Shown here piece by piece: positions 11,164 through 24,313 of a DNA stretch of 64,000 nucleotides (the stretch's first letter is position 1; the number at the start of each line of letters is the position of its first letter). This DNA is from Hemibagrus wyckioides (lineage: Eukaryota > Chordata > Actinopteri > Siluriformes > Bagridae): positions 10,983,928 to 11,047,927 of the forward strand of contig NC_080711.1 of the NCBI RefSeq assembly GCF_019097595.1. Reading direction: 5' to 3'. Below the pieces are notes generated by a model. That model made no database searches. It saw only the letters and a list, made by a program, of their open reading frames with translations, and was not told where the DNA came from. The position numbers and the translations under genes are program-made.

Positions 11164-14100
11164 CACTGAGCCTGGGTGAACTGCAGAACGAAGAACCTCT
11201 ACCCTAAACCTTTATCCTGACCAACTTACACACTCGCACACAGCATGTCGTTCACACCGAATCTCTTTGTCTCTGTCTATTTCCTCTCCTGCAATGTCTG
11301 TCTATTTTAGCATCTGAGACTTTCACTGCGTGTCTGTTTCACGCTCATATATTTCCTCTCCCCGCCGCTGTGTATTCATCCGTTTCTGCTTTTCGATTTT
11401 ATTCCCAGTCATAAGCATTTATCTTTTCTCTCTCTCTTTCTCTCTCTCTCTCTTTCTCTCTCTCTCATTTTCACCCCTAAGATTTTTTCGGCACATAGCC
11501 ATTTGTTTGTGCAACAATATTTGATTAACCACCTATACGTAATAATAGTTTTCCAAATCTGATCTAACTTTAATCTCATTAATCACAGTAAATGTTTAGC
11601 TTTTAGTTTTTTAAGCACTTTACATTGTCAGGACGCTTTTGCACATTTAACACTCACCAAGTTGTTCTTTGTGATCCACTCAACTCTCTCTCTCTCATCT
11701 CAAAGTGACAAAACTAAAATGATTGACTATTGTAAGATTATTATAACGGCTCAAAAAGGCAAATAAACTGATCATGAGTAACATCTCTGACAGAGTTGGA
11801 AACAGGAAGATAAATGTGTATTGATCCCAGAAAGAGGGAGTAATTGAATTATATTCATTATTGTTTCAACATGAAAGCACTTGAGCCATTTGACAGTAAT
11901 GAAACTTTGGAAATGAGATAATGATTAAATAAATACATTTTAAACACAGATGCTTGTCAGTGCACCTCAACTGGCGCATACATTGATATATGTATGGATA
12001 TATTTCTAGTGCTTCTGTTTGCTTATTAAATGTTCTATTTTTATAGACTGGACAATAAAATCTAAAGTAAAGATGGTATAGGAACAACAGTAAGGTTAGT
12101 ATGATTACATGCATTCATCGGTGTACAATTAAAACATGATAATTCAGTGGGATAGTTTAGTCGATTCCTCTCACTGGGGGATTTCCTCTCATGTTTGAGT
12201 TTGTGAGATCATGTACACAGAATATGACACTTAATGCTCTCCTTCAAGCATGTACATCTGCTCTGACATATCTCTAAGCTAGCAAATGCTGTGATATAGA
12301 AGAATTAACTAGTGGTGGGCACTGGAAGTGACTGAACTGGGAGAAAATGGGGTGAAATTCTACAGGGTGAAAAGTCTACATGGTAACCATTTACCTCAAT
12401 AAGAAATAAGAATATCACTATAGTATATCCTATAGTATAGATAACAGGTGAGAGAAGTCTATAAGCAGTGCATCATGACAGGATTTTATAAGTCACTGTA
12501 ATAGTATGCAGTTATCATTGTTGATGCTTCAGAATCAGGGTTGGTTTCTGATTTATTTATATATATTGTATTTATTTATATGCATTGGCTATACATTGTA
12601 GCTGAAGAGGACTTCTGGCAGGTCATTAAGTGACTGAGACTCATCAGTTCGCGTGGTGTTTACACTGAAATCATGTAAATAATAGCTATTCGTATTTCTA
12701 CATCTATCAGCTAAAACCATTAGGAACTTATGAGCACAGTGCTGTTGTAGCCCGAAAACGCCTTATGCTATTTAGACATTGTAAACTCTCATTAGTCTAT
12801 GAATGGCATCTAATCTTGGAGTGTCTGAATAATCTCAATAATATATGGAGTTTACTTTAGTTTTATAGAGAATATACAAGATCATCTTGCGTTATTATTA
12901 AAGTGTATGTGTGTGTGTGTGAGAGAGAGACAGCTCAATCTCAGTGCTCTCATTAGGATTTGAGGATTTCACGCTTCGTTATACTCTGACTTTCGCTTTA
13001 ATTATGTCATTTAAGAGGCATAATGTGGCAGCATTCTCCTCTGCAGAGGTCTTGCACAGACACACAGGGTTGCCAGCATGAGCTACTTTCTGGAGCAGTC
13101 CGAGAATTAAGGCATCTATTAAAAGGTGCACAAAATAAGAAGATCACCTTGTTTCACTTTCTCTCCGTGTCATGTCTCTGTCCTTCAGTGTCTGCAGCCA
13201 GCTGCATCTCAGTCAACCATTAATGCCCTCTCCTCCACCCATTTTCATCAGTCAACACTCAACACCCCCACAACACACACACACACAGTCCATCCTCCCA
13301 CTGTTTCATGCCCCTAGTGATGCTGGGAGTCTAATGCCACTGGCTGGGATAATAACACTGTCTGAGATCTGTTATATTTCCTTCTCATTGCAAAATAAAG
13401 GGAATATGGGGAATAGCGATGGTCCCTTTAATTTAGATCTGGGTGCCTTTAAACGGATGTTTCAGTACACATAAGGAGCACCACAATATTAGACCTAGCA
13501 CAGTGGTTACAAGTCTCCTGAAATTTTTTTTTGATTGCTAATTTTGTATGAGAAGTTCCAAAGGTTCAGGTTATGACACTATTTTTTTCATAGGCTCAGG
13601 TTCCACACAGACTATTATTAATTGCATAAAGGAAAAAATAAAAGAATGGGACTTTAGAAACGTAGACCTTGCACTGCTCTGTTGGGAGCCTGGAAGTGCT
13701 GTCAATGTGGTTGGTGTGTTACTGTTCACCCCCCTCTTTGCACTCACTCACTACTTCTCTTTTTATTGCACTCCCTGCCATCTCTTCCTCTCGCTCTTGC
13801 TCTCTGTCAGTCCACTGGAGATGTTGTTATCACCCAGGATTTCAGTGCCTGATTGCCTCTCAAGTGTGAAACGTGATGTTTGGGGCTTTTGTCCCCATTT
13901 CCCTTTATTACTTCTCTTCACCCGTTTATTGAAAAGTGAGCTATCGAGAAAGGAAGAGCAGAAATATCAATGTATGCATGGTGCATTACATCATCTGCAT
14001 CATTATCCATATCTCAATCCAGTCTCTCTCTCTCTCTCTCTCTCTCCCTCCTGGGCCATACCATTGATTAAATCTCTTGATTTTTTCCGGCGCTGCACAA

Positions 14101-15984
14101 TGACACTGGCTGCACTTGAATATGGAGATGAGGTAACGAGGTCGTCCACAGCGCCGCCTCTTCGACTCAAAAACAAGCCCCCAGAGAGAGTACAAATGAG
14201 AGGAGGGGGATGTTGATGTTCAGACTGGTGCATTTGGGATGTGTACTCTTCTTCCACAGCTTGAGGATCTAGATGACCTCACTCCCCTTGTGGAAATGAG
14301 AAAAAAAAAGACTAGCAAAAGACTGTTACTAAAATCCCAAAACAGTGGCAGTAGAGCTGGTCTCAGTCAGTAATGCTCAGTTTTAAATGATATATTTACA
14401 GAGTTCTTCATCTATGACATCTGAACTTCCATTCCATATATGCCTGCCATTCCCATCTACAGACCACACACACACACGAGTGTGCATATTCACACAGACT
14501 ACAATATTTATGAGTCATCCATCGGATCACTCTGCCATTGTTTTTTCTTCCTGCGCAGTAAGGGGGCGCTCCAGGTCGTCACCCTCTCGTGCAGATATTG
14601 CACCTTCCAAGTGTAATTTTGCAAAACACACTTGACAACTGATCTCAAATCAGCAACACCCCACTTCATAGCACATATAAATCCCAGTTGTTTAGTATTC
14701 CTTGTCGGTGTGCCTCATCAGTGAATGCTGATGTGATGGTGTGTGTTGTGGGGGTGGTTTGAAGTGTATTACTCTAGCCTTTGTGTTTCCCTTTCTTTCG
14801 AAGGGAGGTTAATTACTGATCCCCACTGCTGCTCCTACTGCACTCCTCACACCTGGCAACGTGTCAGTTTCTAGCAACATAACATGAGCGAAGATGTCAA
14901 TAAGCACCCCCGCCTGCTAACTTCTGGATCGGCTGTCAGTGCAGGAGAAAAGAGGGTGGTTCTGCGCCGATGCTAATTAGAGTCAGTGGATATGAACCCC
15001 CAACCATGACAAACACATTAGACTGGATCCTAAATAGGACAATTATTCTTGTCCTGTGCCAGCATCCCTTTAAAGCAACTAAAGCTATATTGTGGGAGGC
15101 AGTAAAAAAAAACAACAACATGTGAACGGGTGACTCAAGCAGGCTAATAATGGTAGCGTTAACGTTGGTGTGTTTTAATGAGAGTGATCCCGCTGTGCTG
15201 GCTTTCATCATGGTTAGGGTTCAGAGGCGCATATATGGATTCTGCATTGGAAAAGCAGTGCACTGCTTTATTACCTCGCCTCTGACTTGGCCTCCCTCAG
15301 AGCTGCCTGCTGTATTAGTGATGTGCACCCTGTCATCCTCTCTCTCCCTTCTCGCTCCAGACATTACAGAAAGAGAGGAATAGGACAGATAGTGCGCGAT
15401 CACAGCGGAGATGAGAGCGTGCCGCTCGGCTGGATGGACGGCAGATGCATTGATAAGGCTTGCAGGTTCTACACTACCCGCCTTGAATTCACAATCACGC
15501 TCCCTCTATAACATGTACCTCATTTCTTTTGTGTTTTACTTCAAATCTTTCCCCTTTTTTTTTTCCTCTACAGTATGTCCTGCTTCTACCCTCATCTTCT
15601 CTCCTATATATTTTGCTTCTCAATTTTCCTGCTGATGAGGATGGAGTGCTCTTTGATGTTTCCGATGTCTGACCGTTAGATGGCTGGTCAACCAGACAGA
15701 TCCTTTAGACTAAACTGTTTACATTTTGATCCAGAGATCGATTGTGCCAAGAGAGCCAAGCCCTGTTTTTTTTTTTTTTGTTTTTTTGTTTTATTCATAT
15801 TTTTAATGAAAATGTCTAAATAGAGATCCTTCACAGTGAGTGCATTAACAGAAACATATTATTCATCATCATTTCAGGTGTCATCACTCATATATACAGG
15901 ATGAGTTTAATTTGAATGGTGTTTTTGTTGTCCTGGCTTTCTTTGAGAATAAGGGAGTGGGTGACATTGGCCTTGAAACCTGTT
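10091..15984. other. Long non-coding stretch (rai1 5' intron or flank)
   Basis: No exon with protein similarity was found. GA runs occur near 11020-11043 and 11127-11162, CT runs near 11428-11465 and 14022-14046, and CA near 13274-13288. The longest frame (13548-14216) shows no recognisable domain, spans a CT repeat and is judged spurious. Confidence 0.6.
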
Positions 15985-16450
15985 ATTGTGCCGCCTCGAG
16001 GACAGGCAGCTCAAAAAAATGATCTCGCCGGTTGCCATGGTTACCTCCCCCTCCCTCGGTCGCGAGTACGCTTGTTTATCTCTGGTCGAGGCAGGCGGAA
16101 GCGGCAAAGCAGACGCCCTGATGCCGCTGTTAATGTCGCCCTCAGGTCACAAAAAAATCGACCCACCTCGCCTACTTAGGAGTTTGAAAGCGACGTAAGC
16201 GCGATAGTTATTCTGACAGAGACGAAAACGGCAGCGCGACTAAAGAAACACCTCGGCTAACTCGCTAGCACCCCGAGGCGTTCTGTCAGACGGCGGCAGT
16301 GATTCGCGCGCTCACACACTCCCGGGTGATGACGTAAGCAGCCAAAAATAAGCGCCGTATAAAACGAAGAGGCGAGATGACCGCAGTCGAGCTTCTGCAG
16401 GCAACCAAGAGCTATGTGTGGCATATAGATGTTCGTGGTGGTGAGTTCAA
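15985..16450 (+). promoter_or_regulatory. CpG-rich block: candidate rai1 promoter and 5' exon
   Basis: CpG density here is far above the AT-rich surroundings. It contains an RFX X-box (16031-16044, perfect to GTHNYYATRRNAAC on the minus strand), a CRE-like TGACGTAA (16330-16337) and a TATA box TATAAAA (16358-16364). A start about 30 bp downstream (near 16388) would be followed by a good splice donor, GTG|GTGAGT, at 16440/16441, giving a short non-coding exon on the rai1 strand. Assigning it to rai1 is inference. It could be an enhancer, or the promoter of an unannotated transcript. Confidence 0.45.
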
Positions 16451-16752
16451 GGCGCCGAATTTGCACACGTACTAAATAATAGAACCCCAGGGGGGGGACC
16501 GTGGTACGTATTTTTGACTTATAGTAGATTATTCATTTTGGACGTAGCCCACATGCTCTTTGTGCTTTTCTGTTCCAGCTGAGAGGCGCACATTTGTTAC
16601 ACAGCACTCATTGTGTGCGTCAGAAGGATAATAATGACAAGAGGAAGGGTAAAAATGTTTGAATCCTTTGTCGAGAGGTAAGGTAGGTTCGGTGAACGTG
16701 CCGTCAGCAGGTTCACTTCCGAAACAAGAGGGGGAAAAAAAACAGTATAGCT

Positions 16753-16792
<40 letters not shown>

Positions 16793-17606
16793 CAAACACA
16801 TACTCTGAGTCACCCCCTAAAAATAACGGGTACGTCCCACAGCACATCCCTCCCTAGGAGCTTCAGACCTATCCTGTTCAGCTCATGCTCTTCACTGCTG
16901 CCCTATTTTGCACACGCACACACCCACACATGCCCACCCACACATACACACACTCCCCTGTCTTCGCCATGAACAGACTGTATTGTCTCATTTCTCTCCC
17001 TTTTCTAGAATCTTCGACGAGATCAATCCGTCACAGCTCATTAGCGAACATGCATCAACCCCGCACCCCACACCCCCTGCTCCCCTGAATCTCGGAGGTA
17101 ACGAGGCTGATGTCAACCCCAGTTCCTTTTCAGCAGTACCTGACTAGAAAAAAAATAAAAAAATCTTGCCCAATAAACCAAGTGGAACCCTTGCTAGCTC
17201 TCATGGCCTCCACCTCATACCTCTGTGTCCAGTCTGTGTCATTACGGTGTGAGAAGGGCATCAGTATTACACGCTCGCTCACCCCGGCCCCGAGGCAGCG
17301 GGCGGCTAATTGCACGAGCTGCGCCAGCACAGATGAGGAGCGATTTGGCGGTGATGGGGCACGTTAATAAACGCGGGCTGGAGGTGGGAGAGAGAATCAA
17401 TGAGCTTTAAGTGTGGGGGAGAGAGAGAGAGATCCTGCCTCCTACAGCCAGAAAACAGCCCCCAATGGAGACTGATGGAGTTCTGCACACGGACACACAC
17501 ACAAATATTGTTCCTTCAGCCAGGGTGAAAGAGCTTGCAGGCAGTGGGGGAGGTCTGTGCACATATTTTTGTGTGTGGTAGGGGTGAGAAGAGAAAGATT
17601 GGGTGT

Positions 17607-17647
<41 letters not shown>

Positions 17648-20600
17648 ACTCGTTCATGTGCCCAATTGTAGGGTTATTATTCTCTGTCTGATGTGGGCTG
17701 TCAGCTGGGCAAGGAGATCAAACAAAGAGAACAGAAGGAAAACAATATGAAGGTGGATTTCTAAACCCAAATAAACACAAGATAGACTGGCTGAGTTACG
17801 AAATCTCAGTGTCTATGTATGTAGGCAAATCATTTATGTACCCAGCAGTATGTTCTTGTTTTTGTATGCAGAGTAGATTTCCTATAAGAAGAGAAAGGGA
17901 AATAACGAGGTATTATGGCTAGGCCTGCAAGGAAGGATGCAATTAATGCATTTGAACAAGGGATTGCAGTGGAACAGACCTGGCACAGCCAGCCGAAGCA
18001 AATACACACATGCACACACAACACTTCCCTGTCATCACCTTTTCCTTATGCAGAGAGCAGGGTGAGAGAATTTTAATGGAGGTCTCAGTGCAGCTCTCTG
18101 AAGAGCTGCCTATGGTCACAAATGAGATCAAAACCAAGCAAGAACAGGACTGAGGCAGAAAGGAAGGTTTGAATGACACTAACTGAAAAGATGTTCTTTC
18201 TCTCCTTTCAATTATGGACAGCATGCATCTCGTGCAGCAGTCCTTTCTTCCACCCCATACGGATGCAAATCAGGCATCTGATGCAAGTGGGGGGTTGTGT
18301 GCTATTTGTATCAGGCTCCAATCAGTAATTCTTGACACAGGTTGGTGTGCACCTGACTCCCCAGGCTTATGGAGATCGTGCTGCACTTCCACAGCAGGTG
18401 TTGTATACCACTTCCTTCAAAGCACTGGCACACACATTTATAGCTGGGAATGGCCAACGGCATGTTTGGTGAGCCGATCAGAGGCAGAACCGTGTTACAG
18501 CCCTGAACTTCCTCATGCGCCGCTGAGCTGCTCTCTTCCCTCACGCCTGCATGTGCCTTCTGCTCTGAGACTTAGCGGGACGACAGCATTATTTGCTTTC
18601 ACGCTTCAGAGCCACAAAGCACCCCTTCCACACCACCTCCCTCTGTTTATTCTTTTTTTTTTTCCTACTCACTTTTCTTTCTCCTCCATTTCTTGTCCTT
18701 CTCTTCCCTCTCACTTGTTTCCTTCTCTCTCTGTCTTTCGTCTCACGCTGTCTCTCATGCAAGGGGGAAAAGGCTCTCCTGCCTCAAAGCCCGGAGCTGT
18801 CAGACTAGGTGTGTGTGCGTGGCTGAGCTGATGCTCCATGTTAAAGCAACACAGCACACAATTTGCCACTGCTGCCTCTTCCAAAGCTTAATCTCTGAGG
18901 ATCCCGGTGCCTGCATTTACCAGATTTGGAATGCATATGGTGTTTGTAGATAATCTTTGTTCATTGTGAGTCGATCATCTGGGGATCAAAGATCCGTGTG
19001 TGCCAAAATACATTTTTAGTGCGTGTCTATTTTAGTGTAGGTACTGCACCATCCTTTTCATTTATGGAAATAAGTAAGGTGCAACAGATGTCTTTCCAGT
19101 TTTATCTTAGAAAAGCTGTGATTTGAAGCCGTATGAGTGATGTGATGAGCTCTAGTGGACATGGAGACTGGCCACATGCTGCTGACTCCAGCAAGGCTCA
19201 GCTGGCCCAGTCCTCTTGCTCAGCCATCCAAAGGATAGCTAGGCAGGATCCTGAAGGGCATGCAGACCCCCAGGCTGCTTTCCTTGTACTGCCTATCATG
19301 CACAATACACAGACAAACACAAACATGTTCTGCTCCCCCAAACTGATACTTTTGTCTTGAAAACAATACAACTCAACCAAGCTGTGTAATGCACGCCACT
19401 TAATATTTGCCTGTTCTAATGCACTGGACCAAGCCACAAATTATTCATGTCTGATGAGTGTCTATAGGCAAGCCAGACAAACTATAATCAGAGCTTGGTG
19501 AAGCTCTTAGACAGGAAGGCCAGATTTGGCAAAAAGGTTGATCCGCCGTGTCTTTCAGAGCTCGTGTTCAACCAGCCGCAGCCCATCTCTGTGGCAACAC
19601 GGCCTTTGTGGACATAAAGGACATCGGCAGGCTCTAAGATAGAAAATTGCACCTCTCATATCACCCATCACCTTCTGGACTGTGGCATAAAATGGGGGAG
19701 GGAGTAGACACCTGCTGTCCTTTCTATGAATCGGCTCCATCAATCACAGTTCTGCATGCAGTTGTGTGCAAACTCACACACACACACTTCTACGCAGGAA
19801 ATATCTTGAATGCTTTTATAAAATGGAGAAGAATGAGGCCATGAGTCCTGCAGGAATGTGGGATGGCAGGAGGTAAAGGACTGCAGTGTTATTGTATAGA
19901 CTTTGCCCAGGTGTAGGGGACATTCAGTCTGACAGCAGCCATAGGTGGAGCTGACTGTCCTCTATCCACAAAGGGGAGAAAATGGAGAAAAGGAGAAAGA
20001 TATTTTCCCTGCAGGGGGACATGACCTTCAGCCAGCATTAAATCTCTCTCTCTCTCACTCTCTCTCTCACTCTCTCTCTCTCTCTCTCTCTCTCTAAAAA
20101 ACCTCTTCAAAAATCTCTGCCCTCTGCTCCTACACTCAATTATGATGCAGGTAATCTGTGTGGTATTGGAGATTAAAGTTTAATTAGGGCGAGCGGAGTA
20201 ATTTTGGCCTGGGTTTAATCTAATCATGCCGCACTGGTTGCCTGTGATGTGTCCTAATGTCTGTCTGTGCGGGAGCGGGGATCCAGTATGGCTTTTCATC
20301 AACAGAGAACAAAGGCTCCTGTCATCCTCATCTCTCTCTGCTGGCTTGGCTGTGCTCCACCAGCACATTCACACTCACCCATCCCTGTCCAGACGCTGTC
20401 CCCAGCCAGTCCATACAACAGACAGAAGGTAGGGAGGGATAGAGGCAGTGTGCAAGAGAGAAGACAGGAAATAAATAAGTCAAAGCTCTGGAATCCTTTT
20501 GTCTTATGCCTCACCATCCAAACTGCTGACTCTCCAGGGCATCAGAGAAATCATTTCTGACTGTGCAATCACATCCTTGGATCCTGTTCAAAAAGTAGAC

Positions 20601-23332
20601 TCTCATTTGACTCATTTGACCACACACCACCCTATACTGCTCTATAAGAAACAGGGTTTATGGTTTCTTGTCTTATTTCATTTGTAGCATACCATAGAAC
20701 CAGAGTGCTTGTAAGCGTGTTATAGAATTTCTCTATACCGATGGTGGCATTTCATTAATCTATAAATTATATTATATTATAATATTATATTATAATATTA
20801 TATTATTATAATATAATATTATAATAATTATATAAATTATAATATTGCGTAGAAAGCTTTGACAAACCGATGCTATTTTAGTGGCAATAGGAAGTGGAAA
20901 ATAGGAATAACAACAATCAACAATCCTCATTTCGTCTTACCTACCCCTCCTCTTTGTCCCTCTCTCCTTCTCACCTGTTCCCTGTGGTGTATCCAGGCCC
21001 TGCTCTGATTTCACATACACGGTGTATCTGTGGCACAAGGGCTTTTAGCATTGGCTAGGTTTGGCAGAAATGGGTTTTCAGAACAAATATTCCCAAGTCT
21101 TGTCCTTGGGTAACAATCAAACCTGTCCTACTGTTCCTCCTCCCTGTAACGCTCATTCTCTATGCAGAAGGATTGAATCTTAGCCAATTCCATTATTTAG
21201 ACTTTCTGACCAACCTTCATACACAAGAGAAAGGAGCCAACTTCTACACAAAAACGAGTTCCAGTTGGCAAGTACCTACGATAAATCAGTTCAAAGTGGC
21301 CTGGATTTTTAAATTTAGACCCAATACTATGAAAGTCTGTGATTCTGGAAATCGTAATCTCAGATATGAGTGAGCCAGAAGCACCGGTTTTAAGTACAAT
21401 GGAATAAGTAAAATTTCTCCTGCAAGCACCAGTGGATTTGATATGATATGCACAGTGGGCAGGGAGAACCAGTCAGCATTATACCTTTATCTTTTACAGA
21501 CGTTTGTGTACAGCAGATCACCTGTGACAGCAATAGCAACATTCCCAAGGTCACCACCAGCAAGCCTTTTGCTGGGGATGGGGAGATAATAGTTTAATCT
21601 GTATTTATAGTAGACAACAAAAGAGTGAAGCAATTGTATAACAGAAAAACATGTTAGGAAGAGAGTGGTAGAAACGGTGAACAAAAGAGAATTGAAATGA
21701 ATAGGGAGAAGAGGAGAGAGGGGGAGATGGTGAGGAAGAAAGAGCTAGCATGAGTGACACTGCAATCGTTCTGCATCATCAATTAGGTGAGTTGAAGTGG
21801 TGGGGAGAGGGAGCAGAGCAGCGAGCCTCACAGGAAGAAATAAATGACTGTGCCCTTATTGAACGCAGCAAGGCATATAGCATTTCAGGCCAGTAATGTC
21901 ATTGTGCCTTTGTACCGGTATTATTGATGAAGTCTGTCTCAAAGAAAATAATCCTTCAGCACAACCAGCATTTGAGACTTCTCATTCCACCTGAGAGATC
22001 AATGTAAGCAATCTTTGGCACAGAAAATGCAGCAGTAGTACAAGGTGCAGTGCAGGAGAGTGTGGGAGTGCATGGGCCCAGCTGGAACGCCCCTGCAGAG
22101 AAAAGGGGGCTGCTACTTCAGTAGAGCAGACCAAGAGATGAGCATAGCAGCTTTACCTGCTAAGATCCTGCCATCTTCCTTTTTCTATCTCTTTCTACCA
22201 CCCTCCTTTCTCCTCTTGTGCACTTGAATATCAATCAGCCTGCTGCCCTAATTTAAAGCATTCTCTCTATCTCTCTTCTTCTGAAATTCCCAAGATACCT
22301 GCTGAGTTCTTGGTTACATACCTTAAGTTGGCTTCTGTGCTAGAGTGGCATGGTGCTATGTGGGTTTTTTTCAGGATGGTAAAATGGGAGGTCTGGTTGC
22401 TTCACAGCACCAACAGTCTGTGTTTATTTCTATTTAGTCTACAGCACTGTCCCACAAAACAGCTCACTGCTTCAAACATGTAGCTCTTATTGAATTACTA
22501 GGTCAGTATGGATGCAGCTGGGACTTGTGCAGTAAACAGTTATAAACACTTATAAACTTTCTCTTTCCATTGCTTATTTAGCAAAGATATGCATGTATTC
22601 ACACACAGAGACTTTATTTACTATCTCTCTTTTTTCTCCATGTACACTTAAGCATTCCCATACAATAAAGCAGGGGAGTATACGAAAAAGAGAACTTTTA
22701 AGGCACTATAGGTTGAGTTTTGTCTATTTCATGTCTTCTATTGAGGTTGTGATGCCAGTGGTACTAATGAAACAGGCAGCAGGTTCCTCTTGGCAGGAAC
22801 AGGAAGTAAGCACAATCCCTTCACCCAGTGTCACCATGCCAACGATACAAGGACTCGACATTTAAAGGCCAATCTGAGTAGCCATCTAATGGAGAATGTT
22901 GTCCGAACCGTACTAACTGCTGCCATTGATCCAGAATTGTCATAGAAAGACAACCACATGTACCAAACCCAGATATTCAGGAGTTTAACTATCATATTCT
23001 TAATATAGTAATTTTGGTGTGTAAATAATTTTAGTTATAGAGAAATAGTTTAGTTTAGAAATAACAATGATACCTGTCTAACTGCATTGCTTTATGATGC
23101 TGCATTTTTCCTTCAGATGATGGATTTTTTTTTTTAATTTTGTTTATAGCAAATCAATTATAACATAAATAGCAAAATGAACATAAATACCTATTTTTAC
23201 TCTGCAATAGTGATTCATTATTTTTCTGCAAAGTAAGGCACACTTCAATACCAGAAAACCACAAATAAAAGTGTCTCTTTCTCCTATTGTCCAGTAACAC
23301 TTCTACATAATATAGAACATCCATGTTACATA
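16451..23332. other. Non-coding stretch with simple repeats
   Basis: CT runs lie near 16757-16790 and 20042-20094, and a GT run at 17611-17643. An AT-rich palindromic tract is at 20765-20850. A CpG-retaining patch at 17240-17400 looks like a conserved element. No exon with a recognisable protein family was found. Confidence 0.55.
20763..20850. repeat. AT-only palindromic tract
   Basis: Repeated TATAATATTATA-type modules form overlapping inverted repeats over about 85 bp with almost no G or C. It could extrude a cruciform, and is probably a decayed microsatellite. Confidence 0.8.
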
Positions 23333-24311
23333 CAGTGAGGGGAAAAATTATTTGATCCCCTGCTGATTTTGTACGTTTGCCCACTGACAAAGAAATGATC
23401 AGTCTGTAATTTTAATGGTAGGTTTATCTGAACAGTGAGAGACAGAATAACAACAAAAAAATCCAGAAAAACACATTTCAAAAAAGTTATACATTGATTT
23501 GGATTTTATTGAGTGAAATAAGTATTTGACCCCTTTGCAAAACATGACTTTCAGACATTTCTTGTAGTTGGCCACCAGGTTTGCACACATCTCACATCTC
23601 AAGGAATTTGGGCCCACTCCTCTTTGCAGATCCTCTCCAAGTCATTAAGGTTTTGTGGCTGACCCTTCAGCTCCCTCCACAGATTTTCTATGGGATTAAG
23701 GTCTGGAGACTGGCTAGGCCACTACAGGACCTTAATGTGCTTCTTTTTGAACCACTCCTTTGTTGCCTTGGTGTTCTTGGTGACTATGGTCCCAGCTGCC
23801 TTGAGATTGACAAAATCCTCCAGTGTAATTCTGGGCTGATTCCTTCCCATTCTCATGGTCGCAATGGTCTTGTAGCTCATTCCAGCCTTGTGTAGGTCTA
23901 CAATCTTGTCCCTGACATCCATGGACAGCTCTTTGGTCTTAGCCATGATGGAGAGTTTGGAATCTGATTGATTGCTTCCTTCTGTGGACAGCTGTCTTTC
24001 ATACAGTTAACGAGCTGAGATTAAGAGCACTCCCAGAGAGTGCTCCGACTGTAATCTCAGCTTGTTACCTGTATAAAAGATACCTGGGAGCCAGAAATCT
24101 TTGACTGATAGGGGATCAAATACTTATTTCACTCATTAAAATGCAAATCAATGTATAACTTTTCTGAAATGCGTTTTTCTGGATTTTTTGTTGTTATTCT
24201 GCCTCTCACTGTTCAAATACACCTACCATTAAAATTACAGACTGATCATTTCTTTGTCAGTGGGCAAACGTACAAAATCAGCAGGGGATCAAATAAATTT
24301 TTCCCTCACTG
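23333..24311 (-). mobile_element. Tc1-type element with long inverted repeats (family B), non-autonomous
   Basis: CAGTGAGGGGAAAAATTATT at the left is matched in inverse by AAATTTTTCCCTCACTG at the right, inside TA duplications (23331-23332 and 24312-24313). The inverted repeats extend for well over 100 bp. The interior keeps a minus-strand frame (about 23722-23946) starting [20 protein letters not shown], the N-terminal DNA-binding helices of a Tc1-type transposase. The catalytic core is missing. An extra imperfect hairpin (about 24010-24068) lies just upstream of that frame. Confidence 0.9.
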
Positions 24312-24313
24312 TA

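Noticed and set aside
13548..14216. 222-residue open frame on the + strand
   Set aside because: No recognisable domain; it crosses a CT repeat, has no plausible exon borders and mixed codon use. Judged chance.
18214..18831. 205-residue open frame on the + strand
   Set aside because: Low-complexity Ser/Leu/Phe stretch from pyrimidine-rich DNA, with no family resemblance or conserved neighbours.
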